A DNA stretch of 36,335 nucleotides from an uncultured Gammaproteobacteria bacterium (GTDB taxonomy: Bacteria; Pseudomonadota; Gammaproteobacteria; Pseudomonadales; Pseudohongiellaceae): assembly GCA_903853385.1 (NCBI GenBank), contig CAINTJ010000015.1, positions 1 to 36,335 on the forward strand, given 5' to 3'. The notes under the pieces are model-generated. The model was given only the letters and a program-made list of their open reading frames with translations, searched no databases and was not told the origin of the DNA. Each line of letters opens with the position of its first letter. Within the stretch, counting starts at the first letter, position 1. Below, in pieces: positions 8,283 through 16,051 of this stretch. Position numbers and translations under genes: made by a program.

Positions 8283-9401
8283 TTAGTGACTGTTGCCACC
8301 GGGCTGCTCGGCCATGTTTTCAGCCAACTCCAGAATACGCAGCACGTTGCCACCCCAGATAAGGCCGATGTCCTGCTCGGAGTAGCCGCGTTTGACCAGT
8401 TCCAGCGTGACATTGAAGCTTTCAGCCGCATTGTTCCAGCCGTTGATGCCGCCGCCACCGCCGAAATCGGAGGAAATCCCCACATGATCGATACCGATTT
8501 TTTTGACGGCATAGTCGATCTGATCAACAAAGTTACTGACGTTGGCATCATTACCATCTTTCAGATAAGCCTTGAAGGCAACCAGCTGAATAACCCCTCC
8601 GTTTTGTTTGAGCGCCAGTAATTGCTCATCATCCATATTACGGGCGTGGACATAGACACCCGCAACCCCGGAATGGGATGCAATCACGGGCACCTTGGAA
8701 AGCCTGGTTGCTGCCAGCATGGTAGGTTTGGAGACATGCGAAATGTCCACCAGTATGCCCAGGCGATTGAGTTCGGCCACCACTTTCTCTCCAAACGCAC
8801 TCAGTCCGCCATGTTCCTCGGGGCCCTTGTCACCAAACTCGGTGCGCGGCTGCGCCGAATCCCCTATGTCATTGTGGCCGTTATGCACGAGCGTCATATA
8901 ACGCGCACCCATTGCCCGAAAATCTTTTAATACACCAAGATCCTTGCCAATTACATAACCGTTCTCGATACCAATGAAAGCCACCAGCTTGCCAGCTGCA
9001 TGCAACTGGCGCGCTTGTGCTGCAGTTGTGGCCAGGCCGATGCGTTCCGGATAGAGCTTGACCATCCGGTGAATGGCATCAAATTTGGCAAGCGCGTCTG
9101 CACGTGCTTTCAGGTAATTATCCGGGGTGCGTGGTGATTGCCCGACGTAAACAACAAAGAACCCGCCATCGAGCCCGCCGGCTTTCATCTTGTCGAGCGT
9201 TACTTGCGCTTCTGCCTTGTCTGCAGGCATGAATTCACTGGTTGCGAAACCGAGCTCAATATCATCGTGCGAATCGATAGTGAACACATGCTCATGGATT
9301 GCGCGGGCGCGCGCCTCGATATCATCAGCAGCAGCATGAACTGTTGCCCACGTTGCCAGCCAAAAACCAGAGATCGCAGCCAGTGAAATAAATTTCTTCA
9401 T
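8283..9401 (-). CDS. Exported membrane dipeptidase (peptidase M19, renal dipeptidase family)
   Basis: M19 enzymes are zinc-dependent dipeptidases. The metal-binding set can be traced: His45 and Asp47 in IDSHDDIEL, the bridging Glu in GIENGYVIG, histidines in DISHVS and ASHSGVAG, and the Asp of GISSDFGGG that closes the active site. The N-terminus has a Sec signal (basic MKK, hydrophobic core, VHAAA at about 21-25), so it should act in the periplasm or at the membrane. The 372-residue length is normal. It follows the DUF4159 gene by 40 bp on the same strand. The substrate (cell-wall or exogenous dipeptides) cannot be told from sequence. Confidence 0.93.
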   Translation of the reverse strand: MKKFISLAAISGFWLATWATVHAAADDIEARARAIHEHVFTIDSHDDIELGFATSEFMPADKAEAQVTLDKMKAGGLDGGFFVVYVGQSPRTPDNYLKARADALAKFDAIHRMVKLYPERIGLATTAAQARQLHAAGKLVAFIGIENGYVIGKDLGVLKDFRAMGARYMTLVHNGHNDIGDSAQPRTEFGDKGPEEHGGLSAFGEKVVAELNRLGILVDISHVSKPTMLAATRLSKVPVIASHSGVAGVYVHARNMDDEQLLALKQNGGVIQLVAFKAYLKDGNDANVSNFVDQIDYAVKKIGIDHVGISSDFGGGGGINGWNNAAESFNVTLELVKRGYSEQDIGLIWGGNVLRILELAENMAEQPGGNSH

Positions 9402-9441
9402 GCAGACACCAAAACCTTGCAGCAGCTGAAAATTGATAGCG

Positions 9442-10275
9442 TCAGTGCGTCATCGCATAGACAACGTAATTGACTGCGAAGCGATAGGCCAGAGCAGTCA
9501 TTTTTTCGGGATACTCGGGTAAATCGGCATTTTCCCACGCATCCCCCATGTCCATATTGTGATTGATCATTACCATCAGCCTGCCATGATCATCATAGAT
9601 GCCGCGATAATCCGGCTTGAAGCCATCTTTTTCAAAGGTCACACCATTGTAGAGTGCGGCCAGGCCGGGGATCTGGATAGTCTTGTCCAGATCATAAACA
9701 GTGTGAAGGATTTCGCTGCTCTGCTCAATTTCTACTACCGGCCGGTCCGGAAAGACTTTTCGCATTGACGCCATAAAGACTTCCCATTCCTGGGTGCCAT
9801 GAAAATCATCCACCATGAAAAACCCGCCGCGCAGCAGGTAATCACGCAAAATAGCGGCTTCTTCATTGCTGAGGTTCCAATGCCCGACTTCTGCTGCGTA
9901 GAGAAACGGATAATCATACACATTGTCTTCCGTCAGTCTGATGCGTTCGCCGCCCTGTCCATTGGGGAGGCTGACATGGGTAACATCAATATTCGACAAG
10001 CGTTTCACACCTTGAATGAAGAAATGCTCAGCTTCAGGCCAGTCGGTTAGCCAGCTTTGTCCTCTGCCCGAGAATTTGTCGTTGAAGCCATTGCCGCCAT
10101 AGATCAGACGCACAAAATGGAATTCCGAGCCGTCAACATCCACTGGCAGATTATGATCAATTGAATCAGTTTTGCTGCGTGATGGCATGAACCTGCGCTG
10201 TGCTGAAGCGGGTTCTGCAACAAACAGCACCATCAGCAGCAAGGCCAGCAATCCTGCGTACAGCTTGAAACGCAT
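9442..10275 (-). CDS. Exported DUF4159-domain protein
   Basis: A secreted protein of about 277 residues with no established function. A signal peptide (MRFKLYAGLLALLLMV, cleavage near PASAQ) is followed by a DUF4159 domain. Recognisable family segments include VRLIYGGNGFND, DYPFLYAAEVGHWNLSNEE, LRGGFFMVDDFHG and MINHNMDMGDAW. The family has a GATase-like alpha/beta look, but I see no catalytic triad. I chose ATG 10275 because GGAG lies 10 nt upstream; a longer GTG start at 10296 would put that ribosome site inside the gene. In other bacteria DUF4159 often sits with AAA and von Willebrand genes; here it lies between DUF6152 and M19 genes. Confidence 0.82.
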   Translation of the reverse strand: MRFKLYAGLLALLLMVLFVAEPASAQRRFMPSRSKTDSIDHNLPVDVDGSEFHFVRLIYGGNGFNDKFSGRGQSWLTDWPEAEHFFIQGVKRLSNIDVTHVSLPNGQGGERIRLTEDNVYDYPFLYAAEVGHWNLSNEEAAILRDYLLRGGFFMVDDFHGTQEWEVFMASMRKVFPDRPVVEIEQSSEILHTVYDLDKTIQIPGLAALYNGVTFEKDGFKPDYRGIYDDHGRLMVMINHNMDMGDAWENADLPEYPEKMTALAYRFAVNYVVYAMTH

Positions 10276-10374
10276 TGTTGAAAACTCCGAAACCACACGG
10301 TAATACTTTGTGAATAAAGACCATCACTTGCCAAGGCGTAATTTAAACGCGACGCCCCATCGCTGCCAAAGCTG

Positions 10375-11466
10375 CTACAACAACGTCTTGATGCGCCGTT
10401 CCAGCTCCCCGGATTGCATGAGATCCCAGTAATAGGTGGTGGGATCGCAACTATCGTGCTCGACTATGCCCATGAAATCGTCACGCGCCGAACCGCGGCG
10501 TCGCACCAGCGGCTTGGTGTAATAATCGTCGTATATCGTCATGACCCGGTCCAGCGACAAACGATCGGCAGCAAAGGTGTAGCGTTCGACAATGCGGCTG
10601 TTGGCACCACCTTTCAGCGGCAAACCTGAACCATCAAGCCAACCCCCTGCAAGATGGGTGGTTTCAACCACTAGTTCGTTACCTTCCCAATGGCCTACCG
10701 AAAATCCCATCGGACGATCAGGGTAGTCAGCCGGGGCTTTACGGCCATCCATGTAAATGCGACGCGGGGTATTGTGCTCAATATAGACAAATTCATACAG
10801 GATGCCGCCGTCGATGATTTCCATGTCATAGGGCGCTCCAAAAATACGTGGCAATCCCGGGGCCACACAGCGCAAAGAATAATCGTCATGATGGGTGGTG
10901 TGCTCAAACAACGTCTTGCCCTCGGCTGAAAGCGGCGTGGGCTTTGGCTCCAGATCGTCAACAGTGACGTGGAACTTGTAACTGTTGCGCCAGGGACCGC
11001 TGATATCGAAGGGGGCGGCGGTGTTCACCTTGGCATATCCATAGTTCTTGCCCTTGGTGGCATGCACCTGGTCGGGATCGCGGCGAACCAGATTGGTGGG
11101 CGGGAATGTGTCGCCGTTGGCTTTGGTGACTCCCTCTATGAACATCTTGTTGCTATTGTCACGGCCCAGCGATCCCCGCACCGTGATTTCGTCACCCGGC
11201 AGCAGGAAATTGGCAGGCCAGCCGGCATTGGTGAGCGTGGTGACACTGGAGCCTTCCAACTCCCACACTTCCTTTGAGCCATTCTTTTTGGTGACTTCCA
11301 CCTGATAGCGCGGATGGGGATTGGCAAAACGCCCGCTTTTGACCACCCCGTGGATTTCGCCCTTGGCCTCACTGAAATCAGCGTTGAATGAGTGGTGCGC
11401 ATTGGCCTGTGACACTGGCAGCAGCGCAGAGAGCACTGCCACTACAAAACATGAAAAAAGCTTCAC
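10375..11466 (-). CDS. Exported DUF6152-type protein of unknown function
   Basis: A secreted protein of about 363 residues. The signal peptide (KLFSCFVVAVLSALLPV, cleavage near ANA) is followed by HHSF, the typical mature start of DUF6152 proteins. A small beta-rich, OB-like domain comes next (residues to about 115: GEIHGVVKSGRFANPHPRY, ITVRGSLGRD). The remaining C-terminal 240 residues (DGGILYEFVY, RRIYMDG, GHWEGNELVVETT, RDDFMG) are of a type common in marine gammaproteobacteria. I prefer the GTG start at 11466, which has a run of six G about 8 nt upstream and gives a clean signal peptide. The longer ATG start at 11541 overlaps the ppx stop by 8 nt and would place 25 odd residues before the signal. 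Confidence 0.72.
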   Translation of the reverse strand: MKLFSCFVVAVLSALLPVSQANAHHSFNADFSEAKGEIHGVVKSGRFANPHPRYQVEVTKKNGSKEVWELEGSSVTTLTNAGWPANFLLPGDEITVRGSLGRDNSNKMFIEGVTKANGDTFPPTNLVRRDPDQVHATKGKNYGYAKVNTAAPFDISGPWRNSYKFHVTVDDLEPKPTPLSAEGKTLFEHTTHHDDYSLRCVAPGLPRIFGAPYDMEIIDGGILYEFVYIEHNTPRRIYMDGRKAPADYPDRPMGFSVGHWEGNELVVETTHLAGGWLDGSGLPLKGGANSRIVERYTFAADRLSLDRVMTIYDDYYTKPLVRRRGSARDDFMGIVEHDSCDPTTYYWDLMQSGELERRIKTLL

Positions 11467-11533
11467 TATTTTGACCCCCCAAAATGGATTTACATCCGCG
11501 CATGGCAGACCGATTATAGGCACTTTACGTTTG

Positions 11534-13009
11534 TCAGCCATAGGTAAAGCTGACCCCGAAGTCCGCCAGCCAGATCCGCTCTTGTTCCAGCCCCGCCAAT
11601 GTCAGCGGATGTGCCGCCAGCCAGCGTTTGTTGAATTTCAGATGAAAACCCTTGCCCCGCTGCGACAAGCGCGGCAAGGGTGCCAGATTTTCACGGCGCC
11701 GGTGTAACAGGACTGCCAGTCGCAAACACAGAATCAGTGGTGTCAGCGCAGCCAGGGTCGCCATGTCAAACTCATCGAAATCCTTGATATCCAGCGCTTT
11801 GCGCTGGCTACGCACCAGTGCGGCCAGCATGTACTGCTCATAACGACCAAAGCCGGCAAGATCACTATTTCGGAGAATGTAGTAGCCATGATGATGATGG
11901 CCGGAATGGGAGATGCTCATACCTATTTCGTGTAATTGCCCGGCCCACGCAAGAATCTTGGTGCGCGAAACCCGCGCAAGCATGGGTGTGTCGAGTCTGC
12001 GCCAGAAGGTTAACGCTGTCGCCGCTACCCGCTCTGCCTGCGAAAGGTCAGCGGTGTACTGTTCCTGCAGTTTTGCAACTGTGGCAAACCGGGCATCGGC
12101 ATGGCTCTGGCGACCGATAATGTCGTAGAGCAGCCCTTCCTTGAGGGCGGCATCTTCAACATGGATCTCGGCCAATTCGAACAAATCAAATACTGCTTTG
12201 AGTATGGCGATACCAGCGGGCAACACGCTTCTGCGCGTGGCTGGCACCTTTTCCATATCAACATTGCCCGACACCAGAGCTTTCGCCAGCAACTGCAAGG
12301 ATTGCCGGGTAATTACGGCACCTCCATCACGGTCGGCTACCAGTTCACCCACTGCCTTGATGCTGCCCGACGTGCCATAGGCAATTTGCCAGCCTACTTT
12401 CTGATAACCCCGCAAAATGGTTTCAATTTCCGTGCATGCCGCCAGATACATTTTGCGAAAGCCGGCAGCGGTAACCCGTCCGGTTTTGCCGGTGTATTTA
12501 CGGGTATAGGCGATACACCCCATGTTCAGGCTTTCCAGGCTCTGGGGCACAAAATCCTGGCCAATGATGAACTCGGTACTGCCACCACCGATGTCTACCA
12601 CCAGCCGCTTGCTATGGTCATTGGTGACCGAATGGGCCAGCCCGGAATAAATCAGCCTGGCCTCTTCATAACCGGAAACGATTTGTATTGGCACTCCGAG
12701 TGCAGACTCCGCCAGCCTGATGAAACTGGCAGAATTCTCGATGGCTCGCAGGGTCTTGGTGCCAACAGCACGCACCTGCTCCAGGGGAATATCCCGCAGT
12801 CGCTCACCCAGCCGCCGCAAACAGGCTACCGCACGTTTTTGCGCATCCTTGTCGAGCTGGCCAGCGGCATTAATACCTCTGGCCAGCTGCACCATCTCCT
12901 TTTCCCGATCAATGATTTCAACCTGCTTGCGATGTACGCGCGCAATAACCATATGAAAGCTGTTGGAACCAAGATCAACTGCGGCAAAATAAGGAGACTT
13001 GCTTTTCAT
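11534..13009 (-). CDS. ppx: Exopolyphosphatase / pppGpp phosphohydrolase (Ppx/GppA family)
   Basis: This enzyme removes terminal phosphates from polyphosphate and/or hydrolyses pppGpp. The 491-residue protein has the actin-like ASKHA motifs: phosphate 1 AAVDLGSNSFHM at residues 9-20, the catalytic Glu region SGYEEARLIYSG, and phosphate 2 VVDIGGGSTEF. A C-terminal HD-like domain (LHEIGMSISHSGHHHHGYYIL) follows. Length and C-terminal domain match the Ppx form of gammaproteobacteria, though Ppx and GppA are hard to separate by eye. It is divergent from emrA across 172 bp. The usual partner ppk is not in the window. Confidence 0.92.
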   Translation of the reverse strand: MKSKSPYFAAVDLGSNSFHMVIARVHRKQVEIIDREKEMVQLARGINAAGQLDKDAQKRAVACLRRLGERLRDIPLEQVRAVGTKTLRAIENSASFIRLAESALGVPIQIVSGYEEARLIYSGLAHSVTNDHSKRLVVDIGGGSTEFIIGQDFVPQSLESLNMGCIAYTRKYTGKTGRVTAAGFRKMYLAACTEIETILRGYQKVGWQIAYGTSGSIKAVGELVADRDGGAVITRQSLQLLAKALVSGNVDMEKVPATRRSVLPAGIAILKAVFDLFELAEIHVEDAALKEGLLYDIIGRQSHADARFATVAKLQEQYTADLSQAERVAATALTFWRRLDTPMLARVSRTKILAWAGQLHEIGMSISHSGHHHHGYYILRNSDLAGFGRYEQYMLAALVRSQRKALDIKDFDEFDMATLAALTPLILCLRLAVLLHRRRENLAPLPRLSQRGKGFHLKFNKRWLAAHPLTLAGLEQERIWLADFGVSFTYG

Positions 13010-13181
13010 TGCATTTCCAACTGTGGGCTAGGGCCAACATCCACGGCCATCATAAAAGTCACACCCTTGTAACAACAGCAGAATGTTGTGCTGACAGCAA
13101 TTTTCTCAAAAGCGATAATCGCCAGTGTCCTTATCCCGGCTTTTTTTGTAGTCTGACACCCTGAGAGTAGGGGAGAAATAC

Positions 13182-14207
13182 ATGTCTTTGATCAAGCGTA
13201 TGCTGCGCATTGCCTTCTTGTGGCTGGGACCAGTTGCTGTGGCAGTAGCAGGGGGTTGGTTATACCTGCACGGCGGTCGCATTGTGTCCACCGAAGATGC
13301 CTATCTTAAAGCAGATCTGGTCAGCATCAGTAGCGAGCTGGGCGGCAGAGTAGTGGCCGTGGGCGCGCACGACAACGAACGGGTCAGTGCCGGCCAGATG
13401 CTGTTCAGCATTGACGGTGACAACTACCGCATCGCACTTGCCCGCAGCGAAGCCAACCTGCTCAAGGTACGCAGCAACATTGAAAGCCTGCGCGCGGATT
13501 ATGCCAATAAACTGGGGGATATCAGAAAGGCCGAAAATGATTACGATTATTTCCGGCGCGAACAGGAGCGTTTGCAGAAGCTGGCAGAATCCAAGTCTGT
13601 ATCAACCATCCAGGTCGACCAGGCTACCCATCAGGCAACTTCAGCCAGCAAACAAGTGGACATCACCCGACAGGCGCTGGATGTTGTGAAGGCCAAGCTG
13701 GTCAACCCCAGCCTGCCCACTGAACAACATCCCGACTATCAACTGGCAATGGCCGAGCGTGAGAAAGCCCTGCTCGATCTGTCACATGTCGAAGTACATG
13801 CCCCGCGCGACGGCGTGCTGGCCAATTTCGGCGTGAAAGTGGGGGAAATGGTGAATGCCACCATACCTCTGGGCACTTTGGTGAATGACAGTAAAATCTG
13901 GGTGGAAGCCAACCTCAAGGAAACCGATCTCACCTATTTACGCCTGGGACAGCATGCCACCATCCATATAGATGCTTATCCTGATCTGGTATGGGAAGGC
14001 ACTGTTATCGCACTGACTCCGGGCACTGGTTCGGAATTCTCCTTGTTACCGGCACAAAACAGTTCCGGCAATTGGGTAAAAGTAGTGCAACGCCTCAATG
14101 TGAAACTGGAAATGACTCCACTTGCCAATTCGCCAATCTTGTCACCCGGCATGAGTGCGCTGGTTGAAATTGACACCGGCCATCAGCGCAAGCTGCCCTG
14201 GTTCTGA
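13182..14207 (+). CDS. EmrA-type HlyD-family periplasmic adaptor
   Basis: A membrane-fusion protein of an MFS-driven tripartite efflux pump. One transmembrane helix near the N-terminus (LGPVAVAVAGGWLYL) is followed by TEDAYLKADLVSISSELGG, typical of EmrA proteins. A lipoyl half-motif, a coiled-coil hairpin (residues about 85-185), the second lipoyl half (HAPRDGVLANFGVKVGEMV) and a beta-barrel domain follow. The 341-residue length is normal. A GGGGAG ribosome site sits 8 nt upstream of the ATG. The permease gene follows after 12 bp. No outer-membrane partner or regulator lies beside it, so it probably borrows a TolC-like protein. Confidence 0.9.
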   Translation: MSLIKRMLRIAFLWLGPVAVAVAGGWLYLHGGRIVSTEDAYLKADLVSISSELGGRVVAVGAHDNERVSAGQMLFSIDGDNYRIALARSEANLLKVRSNIESLRADYANKLGDIRKAENDYDYFRREQERLQKLAESKSVSTIQVDQATHQATSASKQVDITRQALDVVKAKLVNPSLPTEQHPDYQLAMAEREKALLDLSHVEVHAPRDGVLANFGVKVGEMVNATIPLGTLVNDSKIWVEANLKETDLTYLRLGQHATIHIDAYPDLVWEGTVIALTPGTGSEFSLLPAQNSSGNWVKVVQRLNVKLEMTPLANSPILSPGMSALVEIDTGHQRKLPWF

Positions 14208-14219
14208 CATGACATCAAG

Positions 14220-15740
14220 ATGAACCAGGAAGCCGCACTGGATCCCGCCATCAAGAAGATCATCACCTTCGCGGTGATGCTGGCCACCATCATCCAGGTA
14301 CTTGATACCACCATCGCCAACGTAGCGTTGCCGCACATGATGGGCAGCCTGATGGCCACCCAGGATCAGGTGTCGTGGGTATTGACCTCCTACATCGTTG
14401 CCTCTGCAATCATGACGCTGCCCACGGGCTGGCTGGCCGGGCGTTATGGCCGCAAAAGCATCATGCTGGTTTCAGTGGCAGGCTTTACCCTGAGTTCCAT
14501 GCTGTGCGGCATGGCGACCTCGCTTGAGCAAATGGTGGTGTTCCGCATATTTCAAGGGATCTTTGGTGCGGCACTGGTTCCACTGTCGCAATCGACCCTG
14601 CTTGATATCAATGAACGCAAGGACCATCCCAAAGCGATGGCGGTGTGGGGCATGGGCGTAATGATCGGCCCCATCGTCGGCCCATCTCTCGGCGGCTATC
14701 TGACCGAATATTATTCTTGGCGCTATGTGTTTTATATCAACCTGCCACTAGGCATCCTTTCGTTTCTGGCCCTGATGGTTTATCTGCCCCAAGGCAAAAA
14801 ACTTGATCGCCCGTTCGACATGACCGGATTTTTGACCTTGAGTCTTTGCATTGCCTGCCTGCAGCTGATCATGGATCGCGGTGAAACCAAGGACTGGTTC
14901 TCATCCTTTGAAATCCAGCTTTATGTTGCGCTCTTGCTGTCATGCATATGGATTTATGTGGTGCATACCATGAAGGCTCAGCATCCGTTTTTGTCGCCCG
15001 GCATGTTGCGGGACAAAAACCTGCAATTAGGCCTGTTTTTCATATTTATAGTGGGCATGGTGCTGCTGGCAACGATGGCATTGTTGCCACCCTTCATGCA
15101 AAACCTGATGGGTTACAGTGTGCTGGATGTCGGCATGATCCTGGCCCCGCGTGGCATTGGCACACTGATAGCTATGACCATTGTCAGTCGAGTTGCCAAC
15201 AAAATGGATCAGCGCAAACTGATTCTGGGCGGGCTGCTGTTGACGGCCTATGCGCTGTACTTGATGTGCCAATTTTCAAGCTTTGTGCCCGCCACCAACA
15301 TAATCATCACCGGCGTAATTCAGGGGCTCGGCCTGGGCTTTGTTTTCATTCCGCTCAGCAGCACCACCTACACCACCCTCGACCAGAAATACCGAGCGGA
15401 AGCGGCCAGTCTGTTCAGCTTGATTCGCAACATGGGCAGCAGCATTGGGGTTTCCGTCGCATTTACCCTGCTAACCCGCAACACCATTGCCATGCACTCC
15501 TACCTGGTTGAATCCCTGACCACCGAAAAGGCCCGGCTGAATCTGCCGGTTTCATTGGACTTTGTCTCTCCCGGGGCTTCAGGTGTATTGAAACTTGTCG
15601 ATATGCAGATAACCCGGCAAGCCATGACAGTTGCCTATATTGACGACTTTCGTTTGATGATGTGGGTGGTGCTGGCGTTGGTGCCACTGGTGTTTGTGCT
15701 AAGCAACACCAAGCCCAGCACAGCAGGCACTGCCCGCTGA
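14220..15740 (+). CDS. EmrB-type drug:H+ antiporter (MFS, DHA2 family)
   Basis: A 14-helix major facilitator permease of 506 residues that would export hydrophobic toxic compounds using the proton gradient, through the EmrA-like adaptor encoded just upstream. The DHA2 signatures are visible: LDTTIANVALPHMMGSL in helix 1, GRYGRKSIMLVS in the loop 2-3, and GPIVGPSLGGYLTEYYSWR, the antiporter motif C region. Substrates cannot be predicted. There is only a weak ribosome site, so translation may be coupled to emrA. Confidence 0.93.
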   Translation: MNQEAALDPAIKKIITFAVMLATIIQVLDTTIANVALPHMMGSLMATQDQVSWVLTSYIVASAIMTLPTGWLAGRYGRKSIMLVSVAGFTLSSMLCGMATSLEQMVVFRIFQGIFGAALVPLSQSTLLDINERKDHPKAMAVWGMGVMIGPIVGPSLGGYLTEYYSWRYVFYINLPLGILSFLALMVYLPQGKKLDRPFDMTGFLTLSLCIACLQLIMDRGETKDWFSSFEIQLYVALLLSCIWIYVVHTMKAQHPFLSPGMLRDKNLQLGLFFIFIVGMVLLATMALLPPFMQNLMGYSVLDVGMILAPRGIGTLIAMTIVSRVANKMDQRKLILGGLLLTAYALYLMCQFSSFVPATNIIITGVIQGLGLGFVFIPLSSTTYTTLDQKYRAEAASLFSLIRNMGSSIGVSVAFTLLTRNTIAMHSYLVESLTTEKARLNLPVSLDFVSPGASGVLKLVDMQITRQAMTVAYIDDFRLMMWVVLALVPLVFVLSNTKPSTAGTAR

Positions 15741-15781
15741 ATCTGTACGGGAAACTGACAGCCGGAAACGCCCATTGTTGG

Positions 15782-15790
15782 TGCTAGTAT
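15782..15790 (+). promoter_or_regulatory. Extended -10 promoter candidate for the small secreted peptide gene
   Basis: TG, one base, then TAGTAT forms an extended -10 element (TAGTAT at 15785-15790). It lies 77 bp upstream of the ATG at 15867. No good -35 box is present, which is usual for this promoter type. Confidence 0.35.
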
Positions 15791-15866
15791 CGTCCGGCAC
15801 TCAGCTTTTATTGCAGGTATGCAGCATTTATCCCAAAAAATAAAATTACCCAACCAGGAGAAAGTC

Positions 15867-16004
15867 ATGAGTCGTTTCGCCTTAATGGCACTCGCCAGTG
15901 CCATTCTCACAGCTACCGCAGCAGCCCAAACCGCACCCAATATTGAGGAAATCCATATCACCGGGCGCAAGAAGCCGCTGCCGCCAAAAAAAATGGCCTC
16001 ATGA
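15867..16004 (+). CDS. Small secreted peptide (45 aa) resembling a TonB-receptor N-terminus
   Basis: A short gene with an AGGAGA ribosome site 6 nt before its ATG. It encodes a signal peptide (MSRFALMALASAILT, cleavage near AAAQ at residue 21) and a mature peptide of about 24 residues, NIEEIHITGRKK followed by a Pro/Lys tail. The segment EEIHITGR closely resembles the start of the plug domain of TonB-dependent receptors (EEIVVTGR-like), but the frame stops 15 residues later and no receptor follows. It could be a genuine small exported peptide or the remnant of a receptor gene. A 16-codon upstream extension (ATG 15819) lacks a ribosome site. It converges with clpB. Confidence 0.55.
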   Translation: MSRFALMALASAILTATAAAQTAPNIEEIHITGRKKPLPPKKMAS

Positions 16005-16051
16005 CAGCAGCAGTCAGTTACTGATCGCTGCTATCGCTGCTCTTGCCGGTT

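Noticed and set aside
13037-13069. A possible Pho box upstream of ppx (TGTTACA, four bases, TGTGACT on the minus strand)
   Set aside because: Both halves differ from the PhoB consensus at two or more key positions. It is too weak to call without other Pho-regulon sites for comparison.
16005-16051. An imperfect AGCAGCAGTCAG/CTGATCGCTGCT hairpin between the small peptide gene and clpB
   Set aside because: Pairing is interrupted and there is no T-run on either strand. It may contribute to termination but cannot be called.
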